A DNA stretch of 64,000 bases from Fulvia fulva (GCF_020509005.1 NC_063018.1:4622796-4686795); one strand, 5' to 3'; positions 36,081 through 49,051 are shown, numbered from the stretch's first letter. Notes: a model not told the origin generated them from the letters alone. Numbers and translations: made by a program.

Positions 36081-36331
36081 ATCTACAAACGCCCCTTCGC
36101 CTGCTTCACAGAAGCCTCTCCCGAAGACGATGCCATCCTACGCCGATATGGTGGAGGCTGGCAGATGACAAGACCGTTGACATAGCAAGCACAGGGCGAG
36201 GAACATGGTGGGTCCGCGTTGTGGTGCCGCACTGGTGCGCAATGTTCGCAACTATTCACACAGTCATACATTGTGGGTATCACACGCCATTGAACAAACA
36301 ACTCTACCAATAGCTCATCATTCATAGTCTT

Positions 36332-37993
36332 TTACAATTGCTTCTTCTCGTCACCATCTTCCACGGTTGCCGACTTGGCCACCACCTTTGTGCTGTCAAC
36401 CCACCCCTCGCCCCTCAACGAGCTCACCAGTTTTCTCACCACGCCACCCTGCACAGCACCAGGCTGCGCCTCATACACCACATTGACCGACGCCAAACTC
36501 GCCACAAACAACAACACATCCCCATTCCTGATCCCTCTCCACCATCCCCTCTTCTTCCCCACCTTGTACAGCGAATCAATGCTCAACCTCATACTGTACA
36601 AGAAGTTGTCCCTCTCGTCATTCCTCGCGACCCAAGCCCATAGACCTCCCAAGAACCCGCCCAGGAACCATCGTTGCGTGGGCAGAACAGAACGGGGAAG
36701 GACGTTGTTGAATAGACAAATCGAACCCCACGACGTTCCAATCGCGCCCGTAATGAAGAGGGACATTTTGATGATGCGTTGACTCACGCGGTTGGCGAAG
36801 ACGCTCGGGTTGGCGAGGAGTTTCTTATACCCCAGCATGGCGAAGGCGCCGCAGATGAGGGAGAAGAATTTGAGGACTGGGGGGAACGCGGCGATCCAGT
36901 ATTTGAGGTATGTTCGTGCGCAGGACGGATCGCGGGGGTGGAGGAAGGCGCAGGATGTGTATTTGATTGCTGGGTGGGCGGGTGCTGTTATCGGTGCGAG
37001 TTTCAGCACTGAAGGTGAGAGTGGTGGTGTTTCCTTTGCGGCTGGGAAGAGGATGGGTGAGACGAAAGCTGGCCAGCGGAGTTTGCTGAGTTCCGCCAAT
37101 GCGTCGACGATGTCGAAGGTTGAAGGCCAAGGCTTTCCCGCGGGGAAGTCTTGAGGCCGAAGCTGGATGTATTCTGGTGACCATTTCAAGATCGTCTTGC
37201 CGTAGCTTTCGGGGAAGCAATCGCGGTCGAACACGAAAGCGTGCAGGAGCTGGCCTGCGGCGAAGGGCATGACGAGCCAGCTCCCGAACCACCAGGGTCG
37301 CGTTTTACCCTTGGGCCGGATGTAGCCGTTGTCGGAGAGGGTGTTGTAGCTGTATTCGAGGCTTCGCGAGAAGATGTAGATGGCGACTGTCATGCGGAGC
37401 TGATCGTTGGGACCGAGGCCCAAGCAGAGACCTGCGAGGGATGCGCCGATGGCGGGTGTGTATTGTGATGTGAGGATCTTTGCGGTTCGAGGATTTCGTT
37501 CGCGGAACGGTTCGGCGGAGTCTTCTTCCAGAGCTGCCTTGAAGCGCTTGAAGAAACGATGCAGGAGTCGATGGAAGAGGAGGATCGAGGAGAAAGACAG
37601 CGCTATCCTGGCGTTTCTGTATCGTGGTTTCGCAGCTGTAGGTACAACTTCACCTCCTCTCCGCTTCGCCAGCGCCTCCATCACGAACTCGAATCCCTCC
37701 AGCCCAGTGAAGAGGGAGAGGTAAACACGCAACGCGGCTCTAACGGCTGCGACATTGTAGTCTCCGCTCTCCGTGCTGCTCTTCGTGATTTTCTCATATC
37801 GTGGCGGGCTCGGCGTTTGTTTCTGGACTCGTTTCGGCGCTCGCGATATCAGGTAGTTGTGCAGCAGCTCATACTCCTTCGGACTGAGTGTGTATCGCAA
37901 GGCAGTTCGTGTTATTGGATCGATCGGTCGTTTGGAGAGATTGCTTGACGATGAGTTTCCTGATCCAGATGATCGTCGCGACGAGGACAACAT
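36332..37993 (-). CDS. TMEM135-like integral membrane protein
   Basis: Multi-pass membrane protein resembling fungal relatives of animal TMEM135, which is linked to peroxisomes and mitochondria. The homology is judged by pattern only. Hydrophobic segments include LSFSSILLFHRLLHRFF, WFGSWLVMPFAAGQLLHAF, WIAAFPPVLKFFSLICGAF, IIKMSLFITGAIGTSWGS and FLGGFLGGLWAWVA. A Cys-containing HPRDPSCARTYLKYW lies before the third. The N-terminus is Ser-rich. I prefer the Met at 37993 (MLSSSRRSSG, 553 residues). The frame is open to 38215 and would add 74 residues of unconvincing sequence. It is convergent with the F-box remnant, about 250 bp away. No RIP and no frame damage. Confidence 0.72.
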   Translation of the reverse strand: MLSSSRRSSGSGNSSSSNLSKRPIDPITRTALRYTLSPKEYELLHNYLISRAPKRVQKQTPSPPRYEKITKSSTESGDYNVAAVRAALRVYLSLFTGLEGFEFVMEALAKRRGGEVVPTAAKPRYRNARIALSFSSILLFHRLLHRFFKRFKAALEEDSAEPFRERNPRTAKILTSQYTPAIGASLAGLCLGLGPNDQLRMTVAIYIFSRSLEYSYNTLSDNGYIRPKGKTRPWWFGSWLVMPFAAGQLLHAFVFDRDCFPESYGKTILKWSPEYIQLRPQDFPAGKPWPSTFDIVDALAELSKLRWPAFVSPILFPAAKETPPLSPSVLKLAPITAPAHPAIKYTSCAFLHPRDPSCARTYLKYWIAAFPPVLKFFSLICGAFAMLGYKKLLANPSVFANRVSQRIIKMSLFITGAIGTSWGSICLFNNVLPRSVLPTQRWFLGGFLGGLWAWVARNDERDNFLYSMRLSIDSLYKVGKKRGWWRGIRNGDVLLFVASLASVNVVYEAQPGAVQGGVVRKLVSSLRGEGWVDSTKVVAKSATVEDGDEKKQL

Positions 37994-38215
37994 TGCTGCG
38001 ACGTCTATCAGGGAGTGTGAGGCATAGGTATAGCACTTGCAGGAGGTGGGATGTTTGTCGTCGAAGTCGATGATATATTTTGATCCCTCGACGACATGGC
38101 TGGGGTTGAGCCGAGGTGCGGGTCTCATCTTGCGAACGGACCAACTGACCGGCGATGTAACTTCGCCGAGCACGACGATTGCTTCTCTTTCACATGAAGG
38201 CCGAGCACACTTCAA

Positions 38216-40373
38216 CGATGTGAATGGACCTTGCGATACTGTGACGACGCTATGCTATGCAGTTGTCGCACAGAAGTCGCATCAGTCGATGGCAGCTTCC
38301 CTCCCGGTCTCGAACCTTGCCGCGCCTGCTCACGACACCGAGTCGTTCCCTATCGACCGCTTTGAAAAAGACCGGTGCTCGATGCGCGCACATCAGGAAA
38401 CATGCGACCATTGTTCCCGTCGGATCGCCATCTGCTATGTGGCACATCCAAGAGCTGTGAATGACGACAGGGTTGTTGCGTGAGGAGAAACAACGTCGAA
38501 GTCAGCGAGCAGAGTCTACAGAGAGCGAGTACTTCTCCATGTATCCGCGGAGCACTTTGTACTGCTTCCAGCTGTGGCATCGGGGGCCGATCAGCGTCTT
38601 CTCAGCTTGCTGTCTCAATGCGCACCTGGGTCGTCTCCGTTTGACGGAATCCGGTATGGGTTGGTTCCTTCCAGCAGTCCTCTTTCTGCGAGGTGTTGCT
38701 AGGACCAACGAGTGGTGCCATACTGTACGTCCTGCGAACATACGAGGACCATCTTCGAGCGAATAGATGGGTCTCAGAGGATATTCAATGTCAAGCGTCA
38801 AGAGCATCAAGATCGTTGGCCGAGATGAGTGAGCACAGGACACTGAAATATGAGCCTCTCGAACTTATACGCTTCGCGGCTAGCAAAAGAAGATGATTGC
38901 AAGCTCCGTGCATGGCCACTCGACAATCCTACACCCATCAAAGCGCTGTCCTCCAGATGGGCCATGGGAGTTGCTCCCGACTTGTGCAGATTGTCACCGA
39001 TGACATGATCCCTAAAGCCCCTTCCATGTTGAAGTCGTGTAGACTACTGACAGCTCTCAGATCTCCGCACGTCTACGTGAGGTTTGTTGCAGTGGACACA
39101 TTGTGCAGTAGTCAGCATGGGGCCGTGGAGAAGTCTGCGGAAGTCTTGATGGTGCTCATGATCTACCATCGTAAAGTGGTCAAGCGACAACACCGTGCTC
39201 AAGTGGCGAGTCAACTACTGCAAAACGTCAACCAACGAACTTTGCACGCAGAAACGACGCTCTGCTATGCCACTCCCTGTGAGACATTCTTAGCAAGGAA
39301 CACTGATAGAACGACCCGCGAGCAGAAGGTGCTCGAGTTCTGAGCCCGGCAAGCGGTAGAAAGCCACGCCATACTCAAGTCTAGTTCCGAGACCCGCTGC
39401 ATGCCAGCGTGTATGCTCGGTCATGGCCTCGGTCTAGCTATGGATGCGGCTAGGACACGGTTGTCTCGGACTATTTACACGCTATCTCTCAGCTCCTGCC
39501 CGGCTTCATTCTGCCCTAGCCATAACGTACACTCGCAGAACGCATCAGAAGTTAGTCATTAGCTTGAACCCACCTACCCTAGCTCGGTCTATCCTCAACG
39601 TATCATTCAACGCAGAACGCATCAAGAATTAAGCAGACGCATTCCCGCCCACTGCTAGAGCCTTCCCAACTTGGAACGATGCTCGCAGCAAGGACACGCA
39701 CCGCCCTGAAAACGTGAAAATGGGTTTCGCGGGATGCAGCCACTTGCCTCCGTCCGACGACCGAAGGACAGAACTTCCCAGAGCCACAAAAGAAGGTGCC
39801 CGCATCCTGCCCGTACCTAGCGAGAGCAGAACAATGTTGTACGGTCCAGCCGAAAGACAATGCTATGACATGCTGCACCGGTTATTGACCACGGTACGAG
39901 AGTACAATTCCGTTCGCACATAGACGTTGGTAATTCCCGGCGAGCAGTGCTATGGACTCTAGCGGCTCTGCGGATAAGGCAACTCGTGAGGGCTGATCGA
40001 GGAATCCATCCTGACAGAGGCCAACACGTCTCAAGAAGTCTTGCCGTGCAATCGAAGGTGTCTGATGCTGACGCCGGCGCTGTCGTGAGGATTTCTGCTC
40101 TTCTGCCATGTCGCTGGAATATTGTGCATGTTGGTCGGTAAGCATTCTGCGTCGTGGTTACAGACATTGCTGCCACATGCCAAAGACAGTCACAGCGTGC
40201 GGAATAGAAGAGCTCTGCCCTCCGACATAGTGCAGCTGTGCCAGCGAGCCAGCAGTATAATGACACGACGACGCCAGCGACACACCTTTGCGATCACCGA
40301 CCGGTCACACTGCTCGACTTTGGCGACAGCACGGCCGCCCTCTCTCTGGCGTACATACATAAAGCATAACTAA
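38216..40373. other. Gene-poor, RIP-free stretch at the end of the gene island
   Basis: Only short overlapping frames up to about 149 codons, on both strands, with no domain, no repeat and no tRNA recognised. Base composition matches the gene island. It stops abruptly near 40370, where RIP-biased AT-rich sequence begins. Confidence 0.5.
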
Positions 40374-40595
40374 TAATGTATTGAGATAGTATATAACTAG
40401 CAAAAGGAAGGAGAGAGATAAGCTTAGTAAGTAAATGCCTAAGGCACCCGTATATATAGTCATAACCCTGCCCTAGGCTAGTAGTATTGAGTTATTCCCT
40501 TAATAGATACTATACGTACTAGTATATACTAGTAGTAACGTAGTCAATATATATAGCTACTAGCCTCTCCTATTTCTATCCTATTATCTATCTTA
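40374..40595. other. AT-rich RIP-biased sequence, unassigned
   Basis: TpA-rich sequence with few CpA/TpG between the gene island and the LINE tail. No element was recognised. Confidence 0.4.
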
Positions 40596-43330
40596 TTAAA
40601 TAGATAGATAGATATTTCATTAAGCTGTTGTAGTGCCCTTTGGCCTATATAGCTATACTATCTTGTTTTTGTATATATAGAGGGGAAACCGTGTTAGTAA
40701 AAACCCCTCCTCCTTCCCGCCTATCTTTTCCTCCTAGTTGTCGTCTTAAATTTCCCTTATTAGGGGTACGCTAGTGTTATAGGCCTACCCTAATAACTAC
40801 CCTATCTACAACCCCCCTAGCTTCCGCCTCTTATCTATCTACTCCTCCGTCTCGCTAGCGAGGCTAAACTACTAGAGATATCCCTACTATAGTATCTACC
40901 GAGAGATTCGGCGAATGTTACCTTTGTCCCTAATAATTAACTTATAGTCTCTCCTTTCCGCTTAGTACCTCTAGTTTCCCCTATCTCTCGCCTACTACGG
41001 GCATCGTAGTAGTATATATTCTAGGTTTCACGATAGGTAGCTACACTAGTAGACTAGGCTTTAGATATCTAGTACGCGTCTCCTAAATAGGTAGGCCCTT
41101 AATCTAATATATTCGGACCTAATTAGATCGCTATGCTTACTTTGGCCCTTGTTAGGTCCCTATATAGCTAGTAATTGTGTCTCTAGAAGGCTCGGAGCGC
41201 TATCGGGCCTATTGTCTTAGGGGGCTTCCTTTTCTAGTCCTACTCCTATAGGTAGCTCGCTATCTATTCCGCTAGGCTTTAGGTCTTAGCCTTGCTCCCG
41301 CCGGCCTAGCGAGTCCTACGCTCCTCCTCTTTTCGTGCTAGCTATTCGGTACTTATCTATACGGCCGTAAAGGTAGTAAGGTCATCCTCTTTTAAGCTTG
41401 TCCTATATCCGGCCCCTCTCTAGTAGCGGCTTTCTATCTTATTCTTTACCTTCTAGATCGTAGTTTATACTAGGTAATCTGTCGTCTTTACCGCGTATTA
41501 AATTCTTATTCCCCGGATATATTAGCCGATTAGTAGTGTTCCTGTCTCTATTTCTACTATACTTATTAACGTTGTCTTATATACGCCTAGTACCCTACGT
41601 AGATTACCTACCTATATCCTATTTAGGAGTTACTCTATCCGCTTTAGGATCGGCTTACCTATACCTCCTATTCTCTAAATCTATACCCCGTATAATATAG
41701 CTAGTCTAACGATCGCCTTATATATTACTCTTACCTTATCGAATATTACTCCCTATATAGATACCGTAAGCCTCTTTATAGAGGCTTCGTTAACTTACGC
41801 TCGACTCTAGGCTTTCTTAATCTATACATTCTAGCTTAGCTTCGGGTCGAGCTAGATCCCTAGTACTCGTAGCTCCGCTAATAGCTTAGTCTCGTAGCCT
41901 TAGATTCTTACCGACGCCTTTATATTATAGTATATTCTTGCTTTCCTAAAGTATATAAGTTAGTACTTTTTAGGGGCAAACCGGGCACTATACTTCTTTA
42001 CCTACTCCTCGTATTTCTTATGCCTATCTTTAAGGAGGCGACAGTTCTCTTCTATCAAATCTAACTAGGCTAGGATGTTTATATCGTCTACGAACCCCGA
42101 TACTAAGGTTTACGGAGGGGTAAGTAGGGGGATTAGATCAGACATAAATATTAGAAACAGGATAGGGGAGAGAGTAGATCCCTAAGGTATTCTAGCCTCT
42201 ACCTTTACCGGGTCGGACGTATACCTTCCTAGGACTAGGTATATCGTCCGTTCCTAGAGAAAGGAGTAGACGAACGTCGTTACCTACTAGGGGTTACCTT
42301 TCTGCTATAGGATATATATTAGCCTTTAGTATAAGACGTTGTCAAAGGCTCCTACGATATCGAGGGATAGTAAGGACGCCGCTCGGTTCCTACTATAGTA
42401 CTAGAGGGTCTGAATTTGCTCCGTAATTAGCTCTACTACTATTAGTATCGATCGCTAGCTTCTTCTCCCTATCTATATTACTAGGAGTACGCGGTTATCC
42501 TCGGCTAGCTATATAAGTCTCTAGTAAGGAAGGAATTATATTTAGTAAGCTAGCTACGAGATAAGGTAACAAGTCTTAACCGCGCTTTCCTACTTATCTA
42601 GTACTACCGTATAGCCTCGTTTCGAGAGGTTAGCCCGGAGCAAAAGCTTCCCTCTACGCCCTCCCTCCCTATTTACTCCTTAAGCTAATATCTACCTCTA
42701 TAGGCCTAAGCCCTTTAGTGCTCTCTATTAACCGATATATATATCCGTCCTCTCGGGCTATATAGATAGTATTAGCCGTTGCTACTAGTATATACTACGC
42801 CCTAGGTTTTAACGCCCTTTACGTTACTGTAGCCTATCTCTAGAAAGCGGCCGTCTATACCTTATAGGTTTGCTCGGGGTACACACTACGCCGGGTAGCA
42901 TACTCCTTACGTTTCTACCTACTAACTAATATAAAGTTCCTAATTACCCTACCCTCGATCCTCCCCGATTATAGAACTAATCTACTTATATTATACGTGT
43001 TTTCCCCGTCCTAATAGCCGTCTTTTCCTTGCTTAGGCTATTGTCTTTTCCTCGTCGTAATCTACTATATTAGACTAGGTACGTTATATAGCGGGATAGG
43101 TAGTACCTTAGGTAAAACCCTCGTTCCTATACCGGGTGCTTAATAGGCCCTTATAGGCTTCGTCGCGTATCTACCTACCTACCGTATTACCCGCTAGTAA
43201 ACACTAGATTGTTTCGTAGTCCGCTCGACGCCGTCGTATAGTCCGCTTAGTTGTTAGTCTATAGTCCGCTCGTCTAATGTTTGTCGCTTAGCCCGCTCGG
43301 TTTACGGTCTCCGGAGGTAAAAATTCTATA
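40596..43330 (-). mobile_element. RIP-mutated Tad-like LINE
   Basis: The left end is a TAGA/GATA tetranucleotide run (about 40605-40620), the same 3' tail as the LINE at 21799. It is followed by a comparable 3' UTR ending in the AAACCCxxxxxxxxAAAAACCC pattern. Minus-strand reading gives the RT FVDD region near 42075-42100 and ARFAPKKY near 41970, broken by many stops. Correspondence fades beyond about 43300, so the 5' part is missing or unrecognisable. It is shorter than the intact LINE. Confidence 0.7.
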
Positions 43331-43607
43331 CTTATACTAGAGGTGTCCTATCGAGCGTATAGGCCACGGTTCCGCGCCCTTCTTATACGTAGAAAGAAGA
43401 GGGACTCGCTCCCGATGCGAGTATACGCTCGTCAGATAGTTTTTATACCCGTTTTACTAGTAGTCCTCTACTCGCCGCGGCTTCGCCTACGTTACGTGCC
43501 CGTTACGCCTACGACGCTCTAGCGTAAGAATACTTGGCTCTCTCGTAGTAAGACGAGAGCTTCGTAGCCGACACTACGTATAGGTAATTCTCGTCGTCGA
43601 CCTATCT
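43331..43607. other. Unassigned sequence between LINE and solo LTR
   Basis: Somewhat more CpG-rich than its neighbours, but with few CpA/TpG. No domain recognised. Possibly the decayed 5' part of the LINE. Confidence 0.3.
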
Positions 43608-43842
43608 TATTAAATAGGTACAGATTAATAGTAGCGGAGTAGAGTAAGAGATAAATCTTTAACTAACTAATAGTACGAGTATATAGTAATATATTCGGAA
43701 CTAATATATTAATTATATTAGATATCTATCTTAGCTAAAGGGGAGAGAAGGTATCTCCCTATAAGCTAAGTTATCTTAGATATCTTAGGCTACTAGATCA
43801 CTTCCTTATTACTAACTCCCTTTAAGATACTACATCTTAATA
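43608..43842 (-). repeat. Solo LTR of Copia-B (235 bp)
   Basis: Same length and sequence, apart from RIP-type changes, as the LTR at 58076-58310. The minus strand starts TATTAAGATG and ends CTATTTAATA. No matching 5-bp duplication is visible (TATCT on the left, GCTAC on the right). No internal region adjoins it. Confidence 0.82.
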
Positions 43843-44044
43843 GCTACTATAATTATATACGTCATCGATAGTAGCGAGTTATATTGAGTAATTGTTACGA
43901 GACAGCCCTTTTCTATAAACTGCCTCGTAATATAGTATTGTCGGCTATACGCCCGCGCGCTAGCGGCCGCTAGTACCTACTAGCTCGATTTGCGCTACTT
44001 TATCTTCTCGCGCCTCTCGCGCTCTCTTAGATAGCTCGCGTAAC

Positions 44045-44563
44045 TGTTATAGTCTCCCTATAGAGTATATAGAAGGTAGGGATAGAAGAGCCTTAGAGTA
44101 CTTAGAAGTCGTTAAGAAGTAAAAGCCTAGCTTAGGATATAAGCGCTAAGAATCATATACTCCGTAACATTTACTACGGGACCTAGCCCTCTAAATTTAC
44201 TACACTACTAACCCTTAATAGATTTACTTCGGCTCGTAACTATATGACTTACGGTACTCCCGCGAGCACCCGCGACTACGCTAGACTCTAGAAGAAGTAC
44301 GTAGAAGACTCAGAACGTAGGGCAGGTTAGAATAAGGTTTTAAGTAAAGCTACTAAGCGCGGCTTCGTACGGGTTAGCCCTATTAATACGGGGATACGTA
44401 CTCGCGAGGATCGCGTATAAGTATCTAGCGTTCCCTAGGCCTCTCTTACTTTCTTCGTCTTTCGTTTTATATAGCAATTATACTATACCCTTTATATCTA
44501 CACTTCGTACCTATATTCTCGCTTTTACTCTTATGTCTTATAGGCTAGGCTCTCGCCCTAATA
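44045..44563 (+). repeat. 5' LTR of Gypsy-1 copy C (519 bp)
   Basis: It starts TGTTATAG, ends CCCTAATA and is RIP-mutated. Confidence 0.9.
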
Positions 44564-47500
44564 TTACGAAAGACTAATAAACCGTCAACTACTCGAGTTA
44601 TCCTTATAGGTGACTACGCTACTAATAGAGGTGTCAACCTTGATAACTAAGACACTCTATTTCACTTTAGTAAGTAGGCTAATATCCCCTTCTCGAACGC
44701 CGCTACCTTCGGTACCTAGGTAAACGCTAACCCCGATACCGCCTACGCTCTTATAAACCGTACCGTCTCCTCTTTTCGCGAGACCGCCTAGTAGGTCGAG
44801 TAAGCAAATAACTAAGTAGTATACCTTTAAGGTATTATAAACACCTTCTAGAACCTCGTACCGTACGCCGACGATAACCGCCGCTAGTACTTCTCTAAGA
44901 AGGTTAACGACCTAGATAAGTTCGACGGTAATAAGAGTAAGTTCGAGGCATTTAAGACATAGCTCACTATTAAGCTATTAGCTAATACCGACCACTTTCC
45001 GTAAGAGAAGGACAAGGTTACGTACGTCTTCTCCCTCCTTTAGGGAGACGCCGCGGCTTAGGTATAATACTATATCGATAACGCTACGTAGACTATCGGC
45101 TACCCGGACGTCCTTACCTTAATATAGGACCTCCGTACTACCTTTAGTGATCTAGACCGTAGAGCTACCGCCTAGAACGCTATCTATAACCTCCTCTAGA
45201 AGAACAAGAGCTTTGCCGAGTACCTCGCGGCCTTTAACCGCGGTATTAGGTTTACCGGCTATAACGAAGAGACTAAGAAGAGCACTCTCCGCCGTAGCTT
45301 ATTAGTAGAGCTTCTTCGAGCCCTCGAGGATAAGGACGTCGGTACTATAAGCTTCCGTAAGCTCGTCGAGACCTACTAGCGCCTCGACTCTAATATAAAA
45401 TATACCGCCTCTCTCCTTGCTTCCCGTTCTTAAGGTCGTTAGCCTCGTAGTCCCGGAAGCCACTTCGCTACTCTACTAGGCGCCGCCGCTCCTACGGCTC
45501 TCCCTCCCGTCTCTATAGGTAATACTATAGATCTTAGCGCTAGTACCGCTGTCCCTCGAGTCTTAGGCCTCGTTAACGGTAAGCTTACTCCCGAAGAGAA
45601 GCTTCGCCGTCGCTAGGCCGGACTCTATACCTACTACGGCAGTCTAGGCTATATTGTAGTTAACTATCCGTAGCTCGCTACCCGTAACGCCCGTAATCCG
45701 ATTCGCGGCGCTATCGGCGCTATCGAGCCTACTCCTACTACTCCCGCTAAGTAGGAAAAAGCCTAGGTCTTCCTTATCGACGCGATAAAGACTAAGAATA
45801 ACGTTTACCGAAAGTAAAGAGAGGAAAGAAGTTAAGGATTAATATAGTATAGCTAGACCTATACGACGAGACGGGTAAGGACTACGCTTATAAACCGTTC
45901 GTTACGAATATAAATATCGGCTTAAAGAAACTCTCTTCTTCTAATCTTACTCTTATAGATACTAGCGTACTAGGCGAGTCTTTTATAGACTATAAACTCG
46001 CGACCTCTCTTAACCTCGAACCCTAGGAACTAAAGTATCCTCGTACCCTTAAACTCTTTAACGGTACGGAGACTACTACTAGTAAGATTACTTATATTAT
46101 ATATACGTTAATCACTCTCGAAGGTAAGCGTATGTCGATCACTAGCTTCCTTACGTCCCTACCGTATTAGAAGTTTATCCTCGGCCTCTACTAGTTTAGA
46201 CGATACTAACCTATTATCGACTAGACTTCCCTTACTATTAGCTTCCCTCTAGAAGCTCCTCCGGTACCTCCGCCTTCTCCGCCGCCTTAGCGCGGTCCTA
46301 AGTATACTAAGATCTTCTAGGTAAACGCCGCTACCTTTACTACTACTACTAAGTAGCCTAAAGCTTAAGTCTTTACCGCCTCTCTCCGCGATATCGACAT
46401 CGCCCTCGAGAAGCTCGATAAGAAGCGTATACCTACCGACCCTACTACAAAGGTCCCTCCTTAGGTATACTATATCCTCTACGTATTCGATACTAAAGCC
46501 GTAGACGAGCTGCCTCCTTATCGCCCTTACGACTATAAGATTAAGCTAGAAGAAGGTATAGAGATACCGTTCGGACCGCTATATTCTATATCCCGAGAAG
46601 AGCTTATCGTCCTTAAGGGATATCTCGAAGAGAACCTAAAGAAGGGGTTTATTCGAGCGAGCCGTTCTAGCGCTAGTAGTCCCGTTATATTCGTTAAGAA
46701 GCCCGGCGGTAGCCTACGCTTCTACGTAGACTACCGAGGCTTAAACGCTATTATAAAGAAGAACCGCTACCTAATACCGTTAATTTAGGAGACGCTCGAG
46801 CGCCTCTCTAAGGCTAAGTACTTCACTAAGCTCGATGTTATCGCTACGTTTAATAGGTTACGAATAGTAGAAGGATACGAGTATCTTATAGCCTTCCGTA
46901 CTCGCTACGGGCTATTCGAGTCGCTCGTTATACCCTTCGGTATCTATAACGGGCCTAGTACCTTCTAGAACTTTATTAACGATATCCTTTAGGAGTTCCT
47001 CGATCAGTTCTATACTACCTACATCGACGACATCCTAGTCTATAGCAAGACTAAGGAGGAGCACCGCGAGCACATCTATAAGGTCCTTTAGAAGCTCGTA
47101 GACGCCGGCTTATAGCTCAATATCGACAAGTACGAGTTTAAGAAGACCGAAGTCAAGTTCCTTAGTTTAATTATTACCGTAGACGGCATTAAGATAGACT
47201 AAGAGAAGGTCGACGCTATTGTCGAATAGGATACTCCTACGAACGTTAAGGAGGTCTAGGGTTTCCTAGACTTTACTAACTTCTACCGCCGCTTTATCTA
47301 CGTATTCTCGGGCGTAGTACGCCCTTTAACGAAGCTTACGCGTAAGGGTAAGAAGTTTACCTAGACCGACAAATGCTAGGAGGCTTTTGACTTACTTAAA
47401 GCGAGGTTTATTAAGAACCCGCTCCTATACCACTTCGATTTCGAACTAGAGACCCGTATAGAGACTAACGTATCCGACGGTATAGTAGGCGGTATCCTAC

Positions 47501-48677
47501 TATAACGCCGCTCGCCTGAATCTCCCTAGTTACCTATCGCCTTCCTCTCTAAGAAGATGACCGCTACGGAGTATAACTACGAGATCTATAATAAGGAGCT
47601 TCTCGCTATCGTTAACGCTTTTAAAGAGTAGCGCCCCGAGCTCAAAGGCTCTACTATACCCGTCTAAGTAAGCTCCGACTATAAGAACCTCGTCTACTTT
47701 ATAAAGAGTAAGCTACTTAATCGTCGCTAGGCCCGCTAGAGCGAGTTCCTCTCCCGGTTCAACTTTATAATCTTATATACGCCCGGTAAGGCTAACTCGA
47801 TAGCCGACGCCCTTACCTACCGCCCTAGTAACTCTCTAGTTGATCGAAGAGGGGGCTAGCAAATCGTAGAGCAACAAGCTATTAAAGAGTATAACCTCTC
47901 TTCCGAGCTTCGAGAGTACCTATTAAACGGCTAGCCTACGCTCGCCGCTTCCTTTACTACTCTCGTGCTCGCTCCTACCTACCTTAATAAGAGTGATAAC
48001 GAATCCGAGCCTAAAGAATACGCCTCGGACGCTAAGGACTTGAACGATAATAAAGAGGGCTTAGTAACGACCGAAGGCTTATCCGAATTAGATTTTAAGG
48101 GGTTTAATAATAAGGAGTAACCTAAAGGTATTATAGCGCGAGTACGAATAGCGTACAATACCGACCTAGTCGCCTAAGAGTTAGTTTAGGCCCTTAAATC
48201 TAGCGCGAGGATATTCCCGGGCTTCTCGCTATCTAAGTACGAGCTCTAGGAAGGTGTCGTCTACTTCCGTAAGAAGCTTTACGTACCGTAGCCTAAAGGC
48301 TCTAATATCCGAGCTAAGATTCTTTAAATCGTCTACGACTCCGCCTCTAGGGGTCACCTAGGCGTAGCTAAGACCTATAAGCTCCTCGCTAGGTATTACT
48401 AGTAGCCGTATTCCTAGAAGGACGTCCGCCGCTACGTACTAAACTATACTACTTACCGAAGAGCTAAAGCTAACCGCTACCGCCCCTATAGTCTCTTATA
48501 CCCTCTCCCGGCTCCTAATCGTCCGTAGAAGTATATTACTATAGACTTTATTACCGATCTTCCTTACGGTAAGACCTTTAGCGGCGTAAAGGTAAAGGCC
48601 CTTCTAGTAATTATAGACCGTTACTCTAAGGACCGGTATATAATCCCGTACTAGAGTATAACCGTAAAGGAGACTAC
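44564..48677 (+). pseudogene. Gypsy-1 copy C gag to integrase, RIP-inactivated
   Basis: Same domain order as copies A and B, with dozens of TAG/TAA codons. The RT YIDD counterpart is near 47020. It continues after the nested element at 55745. Confidence 0.88.
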
Positions 48678-49049
48678 TGTTACGGTTTAAGCAGCGCGCT
48701 GCCCCACAACCCTCACCTGTAGAGTCACGGGACCCTGCCTCACTAGAACTGATCACCTGTCACGTGACAGGGGTGATCAGTGCTCAGTGATCAGTATGCT
48801 CAGCGACACTGATCACACTGATCACATTGATCATCGCCTGGAATGGCGATGTCTCCTTTGTATTTAGGAACGACGAGATGCCCTTATGGCTTCGAGGCGT
48901 TCAACTCATGTTACTATCTCACTGATTGGAATACGACTTCTATCTCAATCATTCATCTTCGCTCAGCTTGCTTCAGCCTCTCCAAAGAATACCGCCACGT
49001 GACTTGACTGATCTCCTCTTTGAGACTAGCCCTGGAACGAGACATAACA
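48678..49049 (+). repeat. 5' LTR of the chromovirus (372 bp)
   Basis: It starts TGTTACGG and ends CATAACA. It contains the TGATCA array, a TATA-like TATTTAG at 48861 and the putative transcript start near 48896. Confidence 0.95.
48750..48853 (+). promoter_or_regulatory. LTR array of six TGATCA palindromes with an E-box dyad and a hairpin
   Basis: TGATCA occurs at 48750, 48774, 48788, 48810, 48819 and 48828. The first two bracket CACGTG in a near-perfect dyad of about 34 bp. Next to the last is a 7-bp stem (CATCGCC and GGCGATG) with a 6-nt loop. It lies just upstream of the TATA-like box, so an enhancer or repressor-binding role is inferred. The array is duplicated in the 3' LTR. Confidence 0.55.
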
Positions 49050-49051
49050 CT

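Noticed and set aside
39817..40266. 149-codon minus-strand ORF and its neighbours (38037-38483, 38897-39343)
   Set aside because: No domain, poor initiation context, many overlapping frames of equal length on both strands. Likely chance in GC-balanced DNA.
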